64,000 nt of DNA from Ceratodon purpureus (taxonomy: Eukaryota; Streptophyta; Bryopsida; Pseudoditrichales; Ditrichaceae). The notes under the pieces were generated by a model that saw nothing but the letters and a program-made list of their open reading frames with translations, was not told the DNA's origin and did not search any database. The position numbers and the translations under genes are program-made. Shown piece by piece: positions 32,209 through 43,700 of the stretch (position 1 is the stretch's first letter; each line of letters starts with the position of its first letter). The stretch spans positions 3,760,604 through 3,824,603 of the forward strand of contig CM026431.1 in assembly GCA_014871385.1 (NCBI GenBank), read 5' to 3'.

Positions 32209-34341
32209 CAGTATCAGTTTCTAAAGGCAGAAGACAAAGCTTCCGAAATCAACCAAGGCTGAACCAGTTCCACAGCCGTCACTCTAATTCCCTAAAGGTC
32301 ACCCCTCCGACGACCTTGACAGGCTCCTTCGATGATCTACTTCGACGAGCTCCTTCGACAAGCTCCTCAGACGATCTTAACGAGCTCCTTTCTCAGCAAG
32401 CTCGGCGAGCCAGATCATCTCCCTCAGATTCTCTACTTTCAGTTTGACTCGATCAACTGGGTGCATTCATAGGTACATTCCTAGGTGCCTTACAGACACT
32501 ATGAGAGACTGAAATTGGAAAGCCCTGGTGTCCTTGCATTGATGATCATTCAGAAGTGTAGTAAAATATGGTTACATCCAAGAGGAAAGTAATAAAAAAT
32601 GAGAAATCTTGTGAAGAAAGTCAACTTGGGGACGCGCAGCATTGGCTACGGTGCTTTGAATGCCGACTAAGTTGCTACTGTTGGGCCTACGAAAAATACT
32701 AACTGCATGATTTCATGTGATTCCCCCTGCAACAGTAGGCGGAGGAGGAGCATCAGAATGCCACTTCCGAAGTTCTGGAATGTAGTGAACTGGCGAGACA
32801 GCCTACAAGCTCTGTGAAGCTTCGCATCTGAATCGCACATTTCTCATCAGAAATCAAAGGTCTATCATATAGAAGGAATTCAAAGAGCACGAAACATAGA
32901 ACCGACATTACGATAGTACAACAAGATTAAGAATGGTCATACCTGACTTAAGATATAGACTCTCTGCACATCCGATGAATATATTTGCTCTCGCCTCCGA
33001 AAATTTGTGTCACTTCCAAAGACTCAAATCCTTCCACATTTATTTGTCCACAGGAATAAGGAACATAGGCCATCAAATGAATTTTCTTGACGATTTTCCC
33101 GAATCAGACTCAGAAAGATGATATCCATGTTAGACCATGTTTTAATGTGCAACAAGAAAAGGGAAATTCCAAGATCGATTATAGTTGAATAAGAAAACTC
33201 CACCATTTCTGTCAGGGCGTCCACTTCACGAATGCGCGCACCCAACTAGATCGACCACCTTCTCCACTTCTCGTGAGGTAATTGTTCCCTATTCCACGAA
33301 CGAAGGATCATCAGTGAATTGGGCTCACAGCATCTTCTAGCCAAATCAAGCCCTAAATATTTAACTCCCTGTTGACTCCATAGAGTTCGATGGGCTTCAT
33401 GCCATCCAATTAGGGTAAAAGTAAGGAATTCTGAACAGACGAGGAGTATTATTGCAGTGTCTCCAATCAGCCATGAAACTTGCTGCTCTCGGGTACATCT
33501 CACTCTCATGCCCGCGAGGCTGCGAGGACACAAGATGAACTCCACGCACAACCTCGCCGCACCGCAGACGTACATCTCAGTCCCACGCAGCGACGGAAAC
33601 ACCAATTGATTTACAACTCATGGACCATCCCAGCAAGCGCTGCAGGCACACAACTTGCTACTCACCGTCGCAATCCAGCTGCGCAACCGTACTCGCACGA
33701 CCGGACCGGAGCCCCGTGAACGCACGCCTATTATTACGTCCGCTGCGGCCTGTAGCGGCAGGCGCCACTGGACGGTCTGCAGGGCCCGGGCTCGACGCGA
33801 CGCGACGCTAGAAATAACTCAGCCGGGTCAAATCGCAGCGTCCGAGTCCTGCCTGGCAACCAACTAGAAAGCTGACTGCGGACCTGATTCCACGGTGCTG
33901 CTTCACGCGGGCCCGCGGCAGGAAGAGGTGGGCAACTGCAGGCGCTCCAGCGCCCTCCGTTGCGCTCAACTTGCACCCGCCAACATGTGCGTCCATCAGC
34001 GTCCCGTGCTCGCCCGTGCCCCGGTCCGGAGTCGCGACGAAATAGCAGCATGCATTTCATCATGACCCTGTCTCACGTTTCTAGACGGCCCCTAGGTGCG
34101 GAATCCGGAATCCGGATCCTAGCTGCTCCCTCCGCGGCCCTCTCGGACTACATATTGAGCTGTCAAGCTGAGTTGTGTTCATCAGTGAGCAGCGATTCTT
34201 ATTCGATAACGATCGCAGCCTGATCGCAGTCTGGTCAGCTGGTGGCTGAGGGGTTCAATATTTGTGAAGTAATTGGTGGTTTGTGAAGAGTTTGGGAGAA
34301 GTTGGATTCGGAGTGTTTGGGACTTGAAAGTGCTGTTTTTG
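32209..34341. other. Divergent promoter region between VWA-Cache and TPR genes
   Basis: About 2.1 kb between two divergently transcribed genes. The left part, 32307-32412, holds imperfect repeats of about 18-20 bases with the core GAGCTCCTTCGACGA or similar. The right part, from about 33,500, is GC-rich, as expected for the leader and promoter of the TPR gene. No further gene was recognised. Confidence 0.45.
32300..32412. repeat. Degenerate tandem repeat with GAGCTCCTTCGA core
   Basis: Words such as GGCTCCTTCGATGATCTACT, GAGCTCCTTCGACAAGCTCC and GAGCTCCTTTCTCAGCAAGC follow each other every 18-25 bases. The units are imperfect. They lie about 100 bases upstream of the VWA-Cache ATG and so within its promoter or leader. 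Confidence 0.5.
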
Positions 34342-35073
34342 ATGGCGATGACGGCGAGGGCTGTGGGTTCGTGGAGAGTGATCCCCAGTGCTGTGACGAG
34401 TTCGGCGAGGTGTGGGGTGGAGCCGACGAGGAAGGCCTCGCAGCGGGTGTTGCCCAGGCGGGCGAGCGCTGCTGGGCTGGCGGTTTCGAGCTCTGGGGAG
34501 GGGGCCCAGCTTCGGTGCCAAGCGGCGATGTTGACGGCCGTTCGGGAGTTGGCCACTGCGGATGGGGTGTTTGAGCGGGAGGTGGAGAGGCGGTGCATTG
34601 AGGAGTCGCACGCTGTGCTGCGTGGCAGCTTCGAGGCGGCGTCCGTGAGCGGGAGGTCGGAGTGGTTGGGCAGTGAAGAGTGTCGCCCTGTTGTGGATGA
34701 GGCGTGGGTGCTGTCTGTTGCGGGTGTTGAGGCAACGGTGGACATGGTCGCTGAGGCGTATGAGCAGAGCCGGATGTATTACGGTCGAAGGGGAGGGGGC
34801 GACGGGTACTCGGAGACGGCGAACTTGAAGCCCGCGGACACTGAAGGGGATGTGCACATGGGGAAGAGTGAGAGGGTGGCCGCCTTTGAGGCGGCATTGC
34901 AAGGAGCAGGGCGCAATGCGGAGATGCTGTGTGAGATGGCAATGCGGGCATGGCGCAAGCTCGGGGACGCAGACAGGGCCGAGCAGCTGTACATGGAGGC
35001 CTTGCAACTGGCACCCGAGGACAGCACCGTCCAGGCGAGCTACGCCCAGTTTTTGTGGCAATGCGACGCGTAA
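34342..35073 (+). CDS. TPR-like protein, probably plastid targeted
   Basis: A single-exon ORF; the ATG at 34342 gives 243 residues (an in-frame ATG lies at 34273). The N-terminus is Ser/Arg/Ala-rich and lacks acidic residues (MAMTARAVGSWRVIPSAVTS), as in a chloroplast or mitochondrial transit peptide. The C-terminal ~55 residues form a TPR-like helix pair: AEMLCEMAMRAWRKLGDADR, then AEQLYMEALQLAPEDSTVQA and SYAQFLW at the end. The same ending (A.YA.FLW after a repeat of this kind) is common in plant TPR-like superfamily proteins of unknown function. The middle is Glu/Ala-rich and probably helical. Very GC-rich codon use creates long antisense shadow ORFs. A specific partner cannot be given. 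Confidence 0.72.
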   Translation: MAMTARAVGSWRVIPSAVTSSARCGVEPTRKASQRVLPRRASAAGLAVSSSGEGAQLRCQAAMLTAVRELATADGVFEREVERRCIEESHAVLRGSFEAASVSGRSEWLGSEECRPVVDEAWVLSVAGVEATVDMVAEAYEQSRMYYGRRGGGDGYSETANLKPADTEGDVHMGKSERVAAFEAALQGAGRNAEMLCEMAMRAWRKLGDADRAEQLYMEALQLAPEDSTVQASYAQFLWQCDA

Positions 35074-36558
35074 TGGTTCATGTGAGGCGCTGCCCAACAT
35101 GAAACCAGCTTCGTGGCCCAGTGCGAGGAGCAAGCTGTGGCAGCTTCCAGCAACCAAGGTCGAATGAGTAACATGTGTATACGGACAATCAGTAGCTTAG
35201 GAACTATTCTTTTTAACCAGCCAAATGTGCTGGGCGGCTGTATTTTACTTACATTGAGAAAACAATTCTGTGATAACATTCAAGAAGCGTATCAGCTTGG
35301 CATTCCGTGCACACTCTGAATGTTTTAGCCCCTATCTGCCACATTTTATCGATCTTTGCATTTAAACCTAACGCAGTCCAGTTCACCCAGACCACTACAC
35401 ATTCCTCATAACATACGTCAAACGAAGAGGTATGGCGAAGTGAGGAAGAGGAGTCCAAAGTTTGAAACTCTTCAATATGGGATCCGGACTTATGGAGTGA
35501 ATAATTAATGCTACTTGTTGTGACTTAGCCGGCCTCTGAACTATTTCTGTAACATTAATCTTGCAGCTAATTCACCTTACCATGATGTTTCAAGGAAGCT
35601 AATCAATTTTGCACCAGTTTGTGTCACATCAGGAATCAAACTTGGCTCAAACACATCTCTCGCGCTTCATAGCCTCGTAAGGTAATGACATAAAGAAGCT
35701 CATGGGCCGACGTATCGACCAGTACATTCAAGGCATGTGCTGCGACGGGTTGACTGGAAGGCATCGAAGGCTCGAAATCAGCCATAGAGCTCTCCGATCG
35801 AACCACCATAGAGTGTTATAATCGCTACCTGAAAAGCCCCAAACCATCTCAACCCCAAGATGACGAGCAGCCAGGACAAATCACATCAAGCCCATCAAAC
35901 CAAAAACCCTGAACGCTTCTTAGCAGCTGCTGGACAAAGCATCGGCAGCTTGACAATGTACACATACTTCAACCAGTACATAATCTCTCATCACACACTT
36001 TTGAATCAACAAACCAGCCTCATTGGCATCTACATTGCTGATCACGTTCCAAAGGGGTCTTAGATTAGTTACATGCTTGCTCTCATTCTTTTGCTTCCTT
36101 TCTAGGTGTCCACCATGCAAAAGGCTTGCATGTCTCTTTTCTTAGCTTGGAGCGTTTTCTAGTGCCCCATGAACTGCGAATAGGGCTCAGGGTTTGCGTT
36201 TCTAATCATTTAACATCCTTCGTTTTTGTACACCTTATTGAATACAGTAACACTTCACAAAGTCGTGCCCAAGTAATATCATGATGCTAAGGACCACTAT
36301 TCCAGAATGGGTTCATAATCAATTATGCATTTTTGGCAACTCGAATGATTTACAGGACGAAGAGGAACAATATTGTTAAACAATAGGAGCTCATAATATC
36401 ATCAACTATAAAGTAGGCGGTAATCTCCGTCTTTCATTATATGATGGGTCTATAATTTACAGCCCTGTGGAATATGTTACATCATTACTAAATTGCAATG
36501 TGAACTATCAATATTTAGTGTACAATATGGGTACCTAACATGATGCCATAATCATCAA
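35074..36558. other. Intergenic region
   Basis: About 1.5 kb between the TPR gene and the FRO stop codon (convergent), so it holds two 3' UTRs. It contains the 19-base word CCTCGTAAGGTAATGACAT at 35673-35691 that also occurs at 6943-6961. No gene is seen. Confidence 0.45.
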
Positions 36559-39500
36559 TCAGAGATCAAAACTGACGGAATGGTAGCTAAAGGCAACTTT
36601 GTGAGGCTTGTAGTCGACTGTGTTGAAACTACGGCATGTCTCTGCAACACTGGTCTGGAGAGTTTCTGGACCACATATCATCACACCAACGTTTGTGCCG
36701 GGACTCTGCCTTTTCGCACAACCTTCGAAGAGCTCTGCGACAAGTAGGTCTCACATGTTAGACTGGATCAAGAAAAACAGTGTGAGAGGTCAAGCATCAA
36801 CTAACGACACTTCTATGGAACTTGCAACAATTCCATCGAGGTTTGATTAAACATAATCTTATTAGATGTAAGGACTTGGTGGTCTCTCCATATTTGGTAT
36901 ATGGGAGACCACCAAGCTCTTCCATGCTTATTAACTATTTGCAGTAGAGAATAATAATACAATAGAGCAAAACTTGTGGTACCTAGAAACTCAAAGATAA
37001 CTCAAGGTACTGATTAGGAAACTACTGAAAAAGACACCCTACAGATATGCAGATAACCGCTTTGAACAAGGTACACTAGCTCCAGTTTGAATGATACATG
37101 GACTTCAGGTGTTAGATATCCAGAAGAGCTAACAAGAAGAATAACAGAAAAAGCTAGCGAGGAGAGCACCAGAAAAGCAAGCGAAGAGAGTACCAAAAGG
37201 CACCTGGAAGAAATGTGAACACAGTAATTCTTTGGCATGGTTTACTAGACTATGTTTGAAAACACGAGTGTTGGAGCAAAGTTGAGTTACCTCTGAGGTT
37301 GGGCCTGTGACCAAACTGCGTGTTAGAAGGGTGCACCAGCCGATCTCCACTCTCATTAGCAAGAGTTGTGCCATCATCATCAGAATCCAGCAACATTCGA
37401 GACCCTTCATCGTCAACTGCCGAGCTTCCTCTATTACCAAAGTAGCTCCATAACGCAAAAACAGCACCTCCAAAGACCACCACCCCTAAGACCATGTTCA
37501 TGAAATTGAAAAAACCCTTTGCCCACAGAGGAATACCAGTGCCAAACTCGGGAGCTCCAACTCCTCTCTTTTCGTGTGGCTCCACAACGTAACGAGCGAC
37601 CAAAATTGAGGCACAAATGTATCCAAGCAATGAAGCAAGCAAACCTGCACTAATCCAAAAGTTGCTGCCAGTGCCCACTAATATAGACAAGGGCTGTTTG
37701 GAAGCCTCTACATTGGTAAGAGAAGAAAGAATCCGGGATTTCTTAAAGTGGTCCGGCATGTTTGAATCGGATGTTTCTGGAGCTTGTTCTAGAGTTCGGG
37801 GTTGTGTTTCACGAGTGACAAAGGCATGAACATGGAGGTTTAGCTTTTGGTTATAATCTGGGCATATAGTTGATGCAGAAACTAGATCAAGCAACTGAAG
37901 TTCCTCTGATTTCTGGACAGCCCAAATGAGAGTCACGTCAGATGGAAGGTTAGGTTGGCCTCTTTGGTACCGATGGAGCAAGTCACGTAGGATGGCCACA
38001 AATGGAGAGACGCCAATTCCTCCTGCCACAAGAATGAGCGTCTCGTAGCTGCAAAGGACAAAGAACATCCCACTGTTATGAACGAAGAACAAAAAAGAAA
38101 CAAAAAAAGCACCCCACTAAACACTGTCATTTTTGTTCGTGTTTGATCCCTATATAAGCCATATACTTTGATGCATTATCATGTTCCATATGTGTCGACA
38201 TTTTGTTAAACAAAGGTAATGGCCATGGAGGTTAACTGGAGAAAGTAGTCGGATTCGTGACCATAAGGGCCTTCTACTGCGGCTTTGATGGCAAACGGGC
38301 ACGGCCCTGGTTTCACAGCAGCAATGACCTCGTCTTGCAGCTGATGGGTCCATTCTCCGTAGGGCTTGATCAGCACCTTTAATCTGTCGTCTCCGTCATA
38401 TGGACTTGAGGAAACACTAAAGGGGTGCCACTGAAGTGCAGAGATTCCGGGAACATTAAGAAATATAAAGCTCAATGCATGGTACTTCATACCTGTGGAG
38501 TCACAGTTCGATACCAATGATTAAGAGTTATACACAAAATATAGAGAATCAATTACGCATACATGTGGTTCTATCTTGAAGTCAAGAGGTTTAAAGTTTG
38601 ATTCCTATTCAAAGTATTTGATATCACAACAAAACTAGCGTAAGCTAAATAGAGTGTCTATTGCAGTACCTTGTGGTTTCGCTATCACCAATTCGTAAGT
38701 TCCACAAGGCAACAACTTAGATGAGAGGATGCCGGTGTTACTTCGTGACTGGCAGAAACGTAAAAATCGGTCGAAGGTGAAGAGGAAAAGACCGGCGAAA
38801 CACATGTTGAAGATGAAATCCCCAACGTGGAAGGCCATGAACACTACAAATACGATGTACAGCTGATGGGTGTAGAAGAAAAGCTCAAAATTATACTTGT
38901 TTCGTACCCATCCAAACGAAGTTACCCACATTGCAATGCCTGCAAGTAAAGCTATCAATCCGGGAAGATTTGCAATTTCATGCGCTGGCCACTCCAGAAT
39001 CTGCAAAATGATATTAAAACCTTTTTATTAAGTGGATGTTACTATACTACTCAAAAGTATCAGAAAATAATTAGAGCTGGTTGGTTGGACGTCATGAACG
39101 AAGTCGGACATCAACCAAAGATTAGAAAAGCAACTCATCTGTCCACAATAAACGCAAGTTGAGATGATTGATACTAACCCTTTCAATGAGGTGGCCTTCG
39201 AAGTACCAAGCAACCATATAGAACAGACCATGCAAAGTGAACACAGCCATCATGAAGTGACCCAACCAGACATGATACTTGGCTGCATGCTCAAATGGGA
39301 TGTCTATGGCACGGAGAAGAACAGATCCACGCGCCACTGGAAGAAATAGTAGATTTAAACACACAATGCCAATAAAACCTAGGCGCAAACCAGTAAGTTT
39401 GAGTTTTACTCCCCACCTGTAACAAAACACCAGACGATATTGTGTCACATAGTATAAATAGGTGAAAGAGTATTAAGAGCATCAGATTTTCGTATTTGAA

Positions 39501-40756
39501 TACATTGAATAGAGTAAGTTAGAATGCTTACACTGATTCATATGGTTCCAACTTTTCAACCTCTGCCCTTTTGAAGTCAGTTACCATATAATTCGCCATC
39601 ATCCAGACGAACAAGGCCAGAAAGAATAAAATCCACAGCAGCTCTGCAACTGAGATCATGCCCATCAAGCTTTCTGTAACCATCGGCTGCTCTTGCAAGC
39701 GAGCCCTCCCTCTCGCCTTCCCTCTGCATCCACAACACAGGGTCAATTACTTCCATAATCAATGCATGAAGACTTAATACAAGCGTTTAGCTGTTATTCC
39801 GCTTAACCTTACAAATTGATCTGCCATCACTTACAAAAAGCCAAGATAAAATCTCTCTGTTGTGAGGCCTAATAAACGATTTTTAAAATCAACATACATA
39901 TAATGCGCATGTGTATGTGAATGTGTGAAAGTTCATCAATCAAACGAGGCACTCAAGCAGCATGCTAAGAACATACTAAGCAAACGATATGCCTCCTGTC
40001 CAATTGTGAGCAACTCATAAACCCCGGCACGGTGGGCTGCTCCAAGGCTGAAATACACCGGATATATAAGTATTGTATTGTGCTTGACCTTTGATTCGGA
40101 TTCCCAAAGCCTCTAAAATATGAATAAATCCCAGTCGTTGAAGTGAACTCTGTAAAATTAATAAACTAAAATTCACCAAGATATTCGCAGTCTTCTATCA
40201 CACAAATCTAAAACCTTTCACCGCAAAAGCAAAGAGCCCTTACTTTTTGGCTGCAATGCGCGAATCGACCTCCAAGATTAATATTGCAAATATTGTAAGG
40301 AGGAGAAATGGCGCACCAAATAATATCAGAATTCCTCCTGCAATCAGTTTAGTTGAGACAAGGAAAGAGATTATTGCTTTGCCAGAATCCTCGATTCAGC
40401 CGATTTCTCCAAAGGGTAAGCCATATTACCATGAGAATACAAGCTCATTTCATCAACCTCGAGAACTATAGATTAAGATGAAGTATGAGGCATGAAATTA
40501 AATCGAGTGAAGCGCCCCTACCATCAATTCCGAACTTCCCCACGGCCGAGAACAATAGCACCGTCCTGATCTTCTCCAAAGATGCCATCGGCCACACTAT
40601 GAGAAATGCCAAGTACATGCCCACAAACAGGCACATGGGGAGCCACAACGCCCACCTCACTGCAACCGTACCCATCCCAACTTCCTGGCTCGCATTTTTA
40701 TCCGTCTCTCTTTTGCGCAGAAGCTCCACAGTCAGATCACCGTCCGAAGTCGCCAT
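36559..40756 (-). CDS. FRO: Plant ferric reductase oxidase (FRO family)
   Basis: Eight exons on the minus strand: 40756-40522, 40337-40244, 39723-39532, 39416-39179, 39000-38670, 38492-38237, 38048-37291 and 36734-36559. They sum to 2,280 bases, that is 759 residues, a normal FRO length. Several membrane spans are visible, with haem-ligand His in KYHVWLGH and LHGLF and later His pairs in YTHQL and FHVGD. The FAD motif is LQWHPFSVSSSP and the NAD(P)H part has LILVAGGIGVSPF and VGVMICGPETLQTSVAETC. The C-terminus is FSYHSVSFDL. FROs reduce ferric or cupric chelates, moving electrons from NADPH across a membrane (plasma membrane, plastid or vacuole). Exon 7 includes extra membrane spans and an acidic linker. 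The last exon is 556 bases away and supplies the CGP motif. No defects are seen. Which membrane it serves cannot be told. Confidence 0.94.
36875..36916. other. Strong hairpin in the last FRO intron
   Basis: CTTGGTGGTCTCTCCATAT (36875-36893) pairs with ATATGGGAGACCACCAAG (36899-36916), with one bulged base and a five-base loop. The arms are otherwise perfect. It lies within the intron between FRO exons 7 and 8. It could be a small foldback transposon, a small-RNA precursor core or a splicing-related structure. It is too short for a typical plant pre-microRNA unless the flanks also pair. Confidence 0.7.
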
Positions 40757-43700
40757 GTTTGTAGGATAAGCTGGGGAGCCTGCTGACCCAACCGGGCGAG
40801 GTGATCACAAAGCTTGCTCTAAGGTATCATCCAGCACTTGGAACCAACAAGCTGGCAAAATTGCCCCAATTCAGCACAAGCTTCTCCCACAGGAGTCAAG
40901 ACCTAGCGTGCTCTCTAAATTATCAGCAAAATTCCCCGGTAATGAAGTGCACTGAAGAGAACTATTGACGAACACTCCGGAGGACCTGCAAATCCAGGCA
41001 CCAAAAAAAAGAAACCTCAGAAGTCGAACTTCCAAAGTGCACAGTCGTCTTAACCCAGCAACTCAACCAGGAAACTTGCAATGGCAATCTCCATGAGAAA
41101 TAATTGAAAAAGTAGGACACACCTTCCACACAGTACTCCAATCTCACGACACAAGGACAGGTTGGTCTGTACCACTCAAAGTAAATTAAAATGCCAGCGT
41201 CCCAGAAATTTCAATTATCCGTTCCAGAAATTTTCAGAGACTTCACATAACTTGACAAATGTTGAGCACTCAGTCCTAATTCTCAGGCAGAAAACCGAAA
41301 ACCCTCGCACTCACTTCTCATCACTCCACCTTCGACAACCACTCCTCTGCGAAACCCCTCTCCAAAATCACAGAACCGTAACGAAGGCCCAGACCTGTGC
41401 ACGGTACGTGGCCGATCGAGGAACGTCCAGAGAAGGTCCTCCCGACCCCTCACACACAAATCATAAACCTGCAACCGATCATACACATACATGAACCTCA
41501 AAACTCTGGGAATCAACAGAGCACAAAACTCCACAACAACATCCAAAAAACTCAAATGCAACTCCAACAAACTCCAACAAACTCCAGAAAAGATGCTCCC
41601 ACATCACATGACCAAAACATTTAGCTCAAAGTTTGCACCCTCTTTGCTTACAAACTTAGGATAAAGTTGTGAGCCACATCCGGGGATTACAAATCTCTTG
41701 TGGAGATGGCAACTTGAGCGCCACCTTCTGAATATTATGGACGCTTGGCATGCAAACCCAAAAGGATCCGACCACCTAAACTACAGAGGAGCTACGACAT
41801 CGGCATTTTGAGTAGGAAAAAAGGGTATCATCATGCCGGGCGAAGTGCCGTGACGGGAACGAAGAGGGAAAGGAATTTGGGGCCATGGGGCGGGATCGTA
41901 GCCGCTGCTTTTGCGAAAGGGAAGGAGTGTGGGGCGGAGTCCGGGTGGCCAGTCCTTTTGTGAAAGCGGTGCATCTGCATGCAGCCTGAGAGCGGTACGA
42001 TGGGTGGCGACGTCGATTGGGTACGACGAGGTTTTGACAGAATTCATGCCTGGGGAGGGTGGTTGTGATGCTCGTTCATCGCAATGGGGTGGCAGTCTGG
42101 CAGCTCCAGAGATGGAATGTTGCTACAGGGAGTGACTGAACGTAATCCCTAATGACAGCCATGGCCGCTCTCAAATGGAATGTCTCGTTGAATCTGACGA
42201 ACGTTGGATCGGGAGCTTTCTGAAGCAGAGAGGATATGTTATTTAATCTTTCTGCATGGCATATTCTGCGACTATGGACCAGCTTGCCCGACAGATTATT
42301 CCTCGGAAGTGGGTTTATGTGGCTCTCATGTCGGCACCTGGTTTTTCTAAATTTTTCTTTCAGATGGATGTCCGGCAAGATGAGCAGAGGTTTTCATGTC
42401 TGTGAGATGTCTGTGAGAATAACCACTGGTGATGTGAACTTGGGTGATGAATGTCGTAGCCATGGCTGTTGATGTCGAAGGGGACTGGTGCCGGATAATC
42501 CTCGTTCGCACCGACCCAGCGCACATATTTAGAGATCTGTGTGGATCGCAGCTTTAGGGAAGTTCTCGTATGGAAGAGATTTCGGAGACCCCTTGGTTTG
42601 TGGCTGTCAAATTATCAGGGTTTCAGATACCCGTAATTGACTAAGGCCAATTCCTTGTTCGAAACTAGGAATAGTAATAATTTAGGAGAAGAACAGAGTG
42701 ATAATACATCCAAGCTAATCCGAAAACTTGTCAGAATTCGAGATGGGGCGTTTAATTGAAATTTTTTCTCGCCAGCATGACGTAAGAGAATTCTTGTGGG
42801 AAGAAGGGAGAATTGGATTGGCAGGTATGATCTTGGCTATGCCTAGTTACAAATTCAGGAATAAAATACGCTCGATCTGCATGCAGGTCCGAGTTCAGTG
42901 CCAGTTCCAGTTTGCAGCCCGTACACTGTAAGTTAGGGTGTTTGAGGAGCAGTGAGTGGATTGTTGGAGATTACCCATTGCGCTCGTCCATGTGTTTGGC
43001 AGGCGATTCAAGCTTCCGATGGTGACTCAACCAGTGTGAACTTTCAACTGATGGGCGGGGAGTATGTTGCACTCGAACAGGTTATCTAATCAATCAATGA
43101 GTGCCCGGTACTGTTTTAATTTGCCTAACATTATTGATGATAGATCCGGCATTTGCTTTGCTGGAAACGGTTCAGCGATTTTCACCATCTTGATTTTCTA
43201 GAGCAGCTCACAACATTTGAACAACATATTCCGCGTCTTCTTACATGAAATGAAATGAGGGCTTGCATTGTTGCGTGGATGTCTTTGATCATGGATAGCG
43301 TCGTTGTACGTGATGTTGCTCCGATGATTTATAACTGCTGTAGAGGACGTGGTATCGGATTGTAACGATGGTGGACGCCTTGACACTGCAGTGGCGCCAT
43401 GGCTAAAAACCAAAGGCTGCATCTGGAAGGGCCTTGATTTTGGTAATGTGTCGTGATTTGCGTAGTGCGTCTGTACGAGGGAAGTGTTTAGGAGGGATAA
43501 GAACCCAGACATAGATGAGAGTGATGTTTGCGAGCTTCAGATGCGTAAGGGCGCACTTGAATGTTCTTAAACCCTAAATCTTGAACATGCTAACTCAGGT
43601 GGGTCTGCTCTCCGCCTTCTAATCTTCAGGACGACTTTGAAGCATGTCCCTGATGTCTCGAGTCCTGAATTCGATGCGCATCACAAGGGTAGGATCTCTT

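Noticed and set aside
34235-35157. 259- and 300-codon minus-strand ORFs over the TPR gene
   Set aside because: Low-complexity Pro/Ser/Arg/His products typical of antisense shadows of GC-rich coding DNA.
37129-37290. Continuation of FRO exon 7 into a short alternative C-terminus
   Set aside because: It lacks the NADPH-binding CGP motif; splicing to 36734-36559 restores it in frame.
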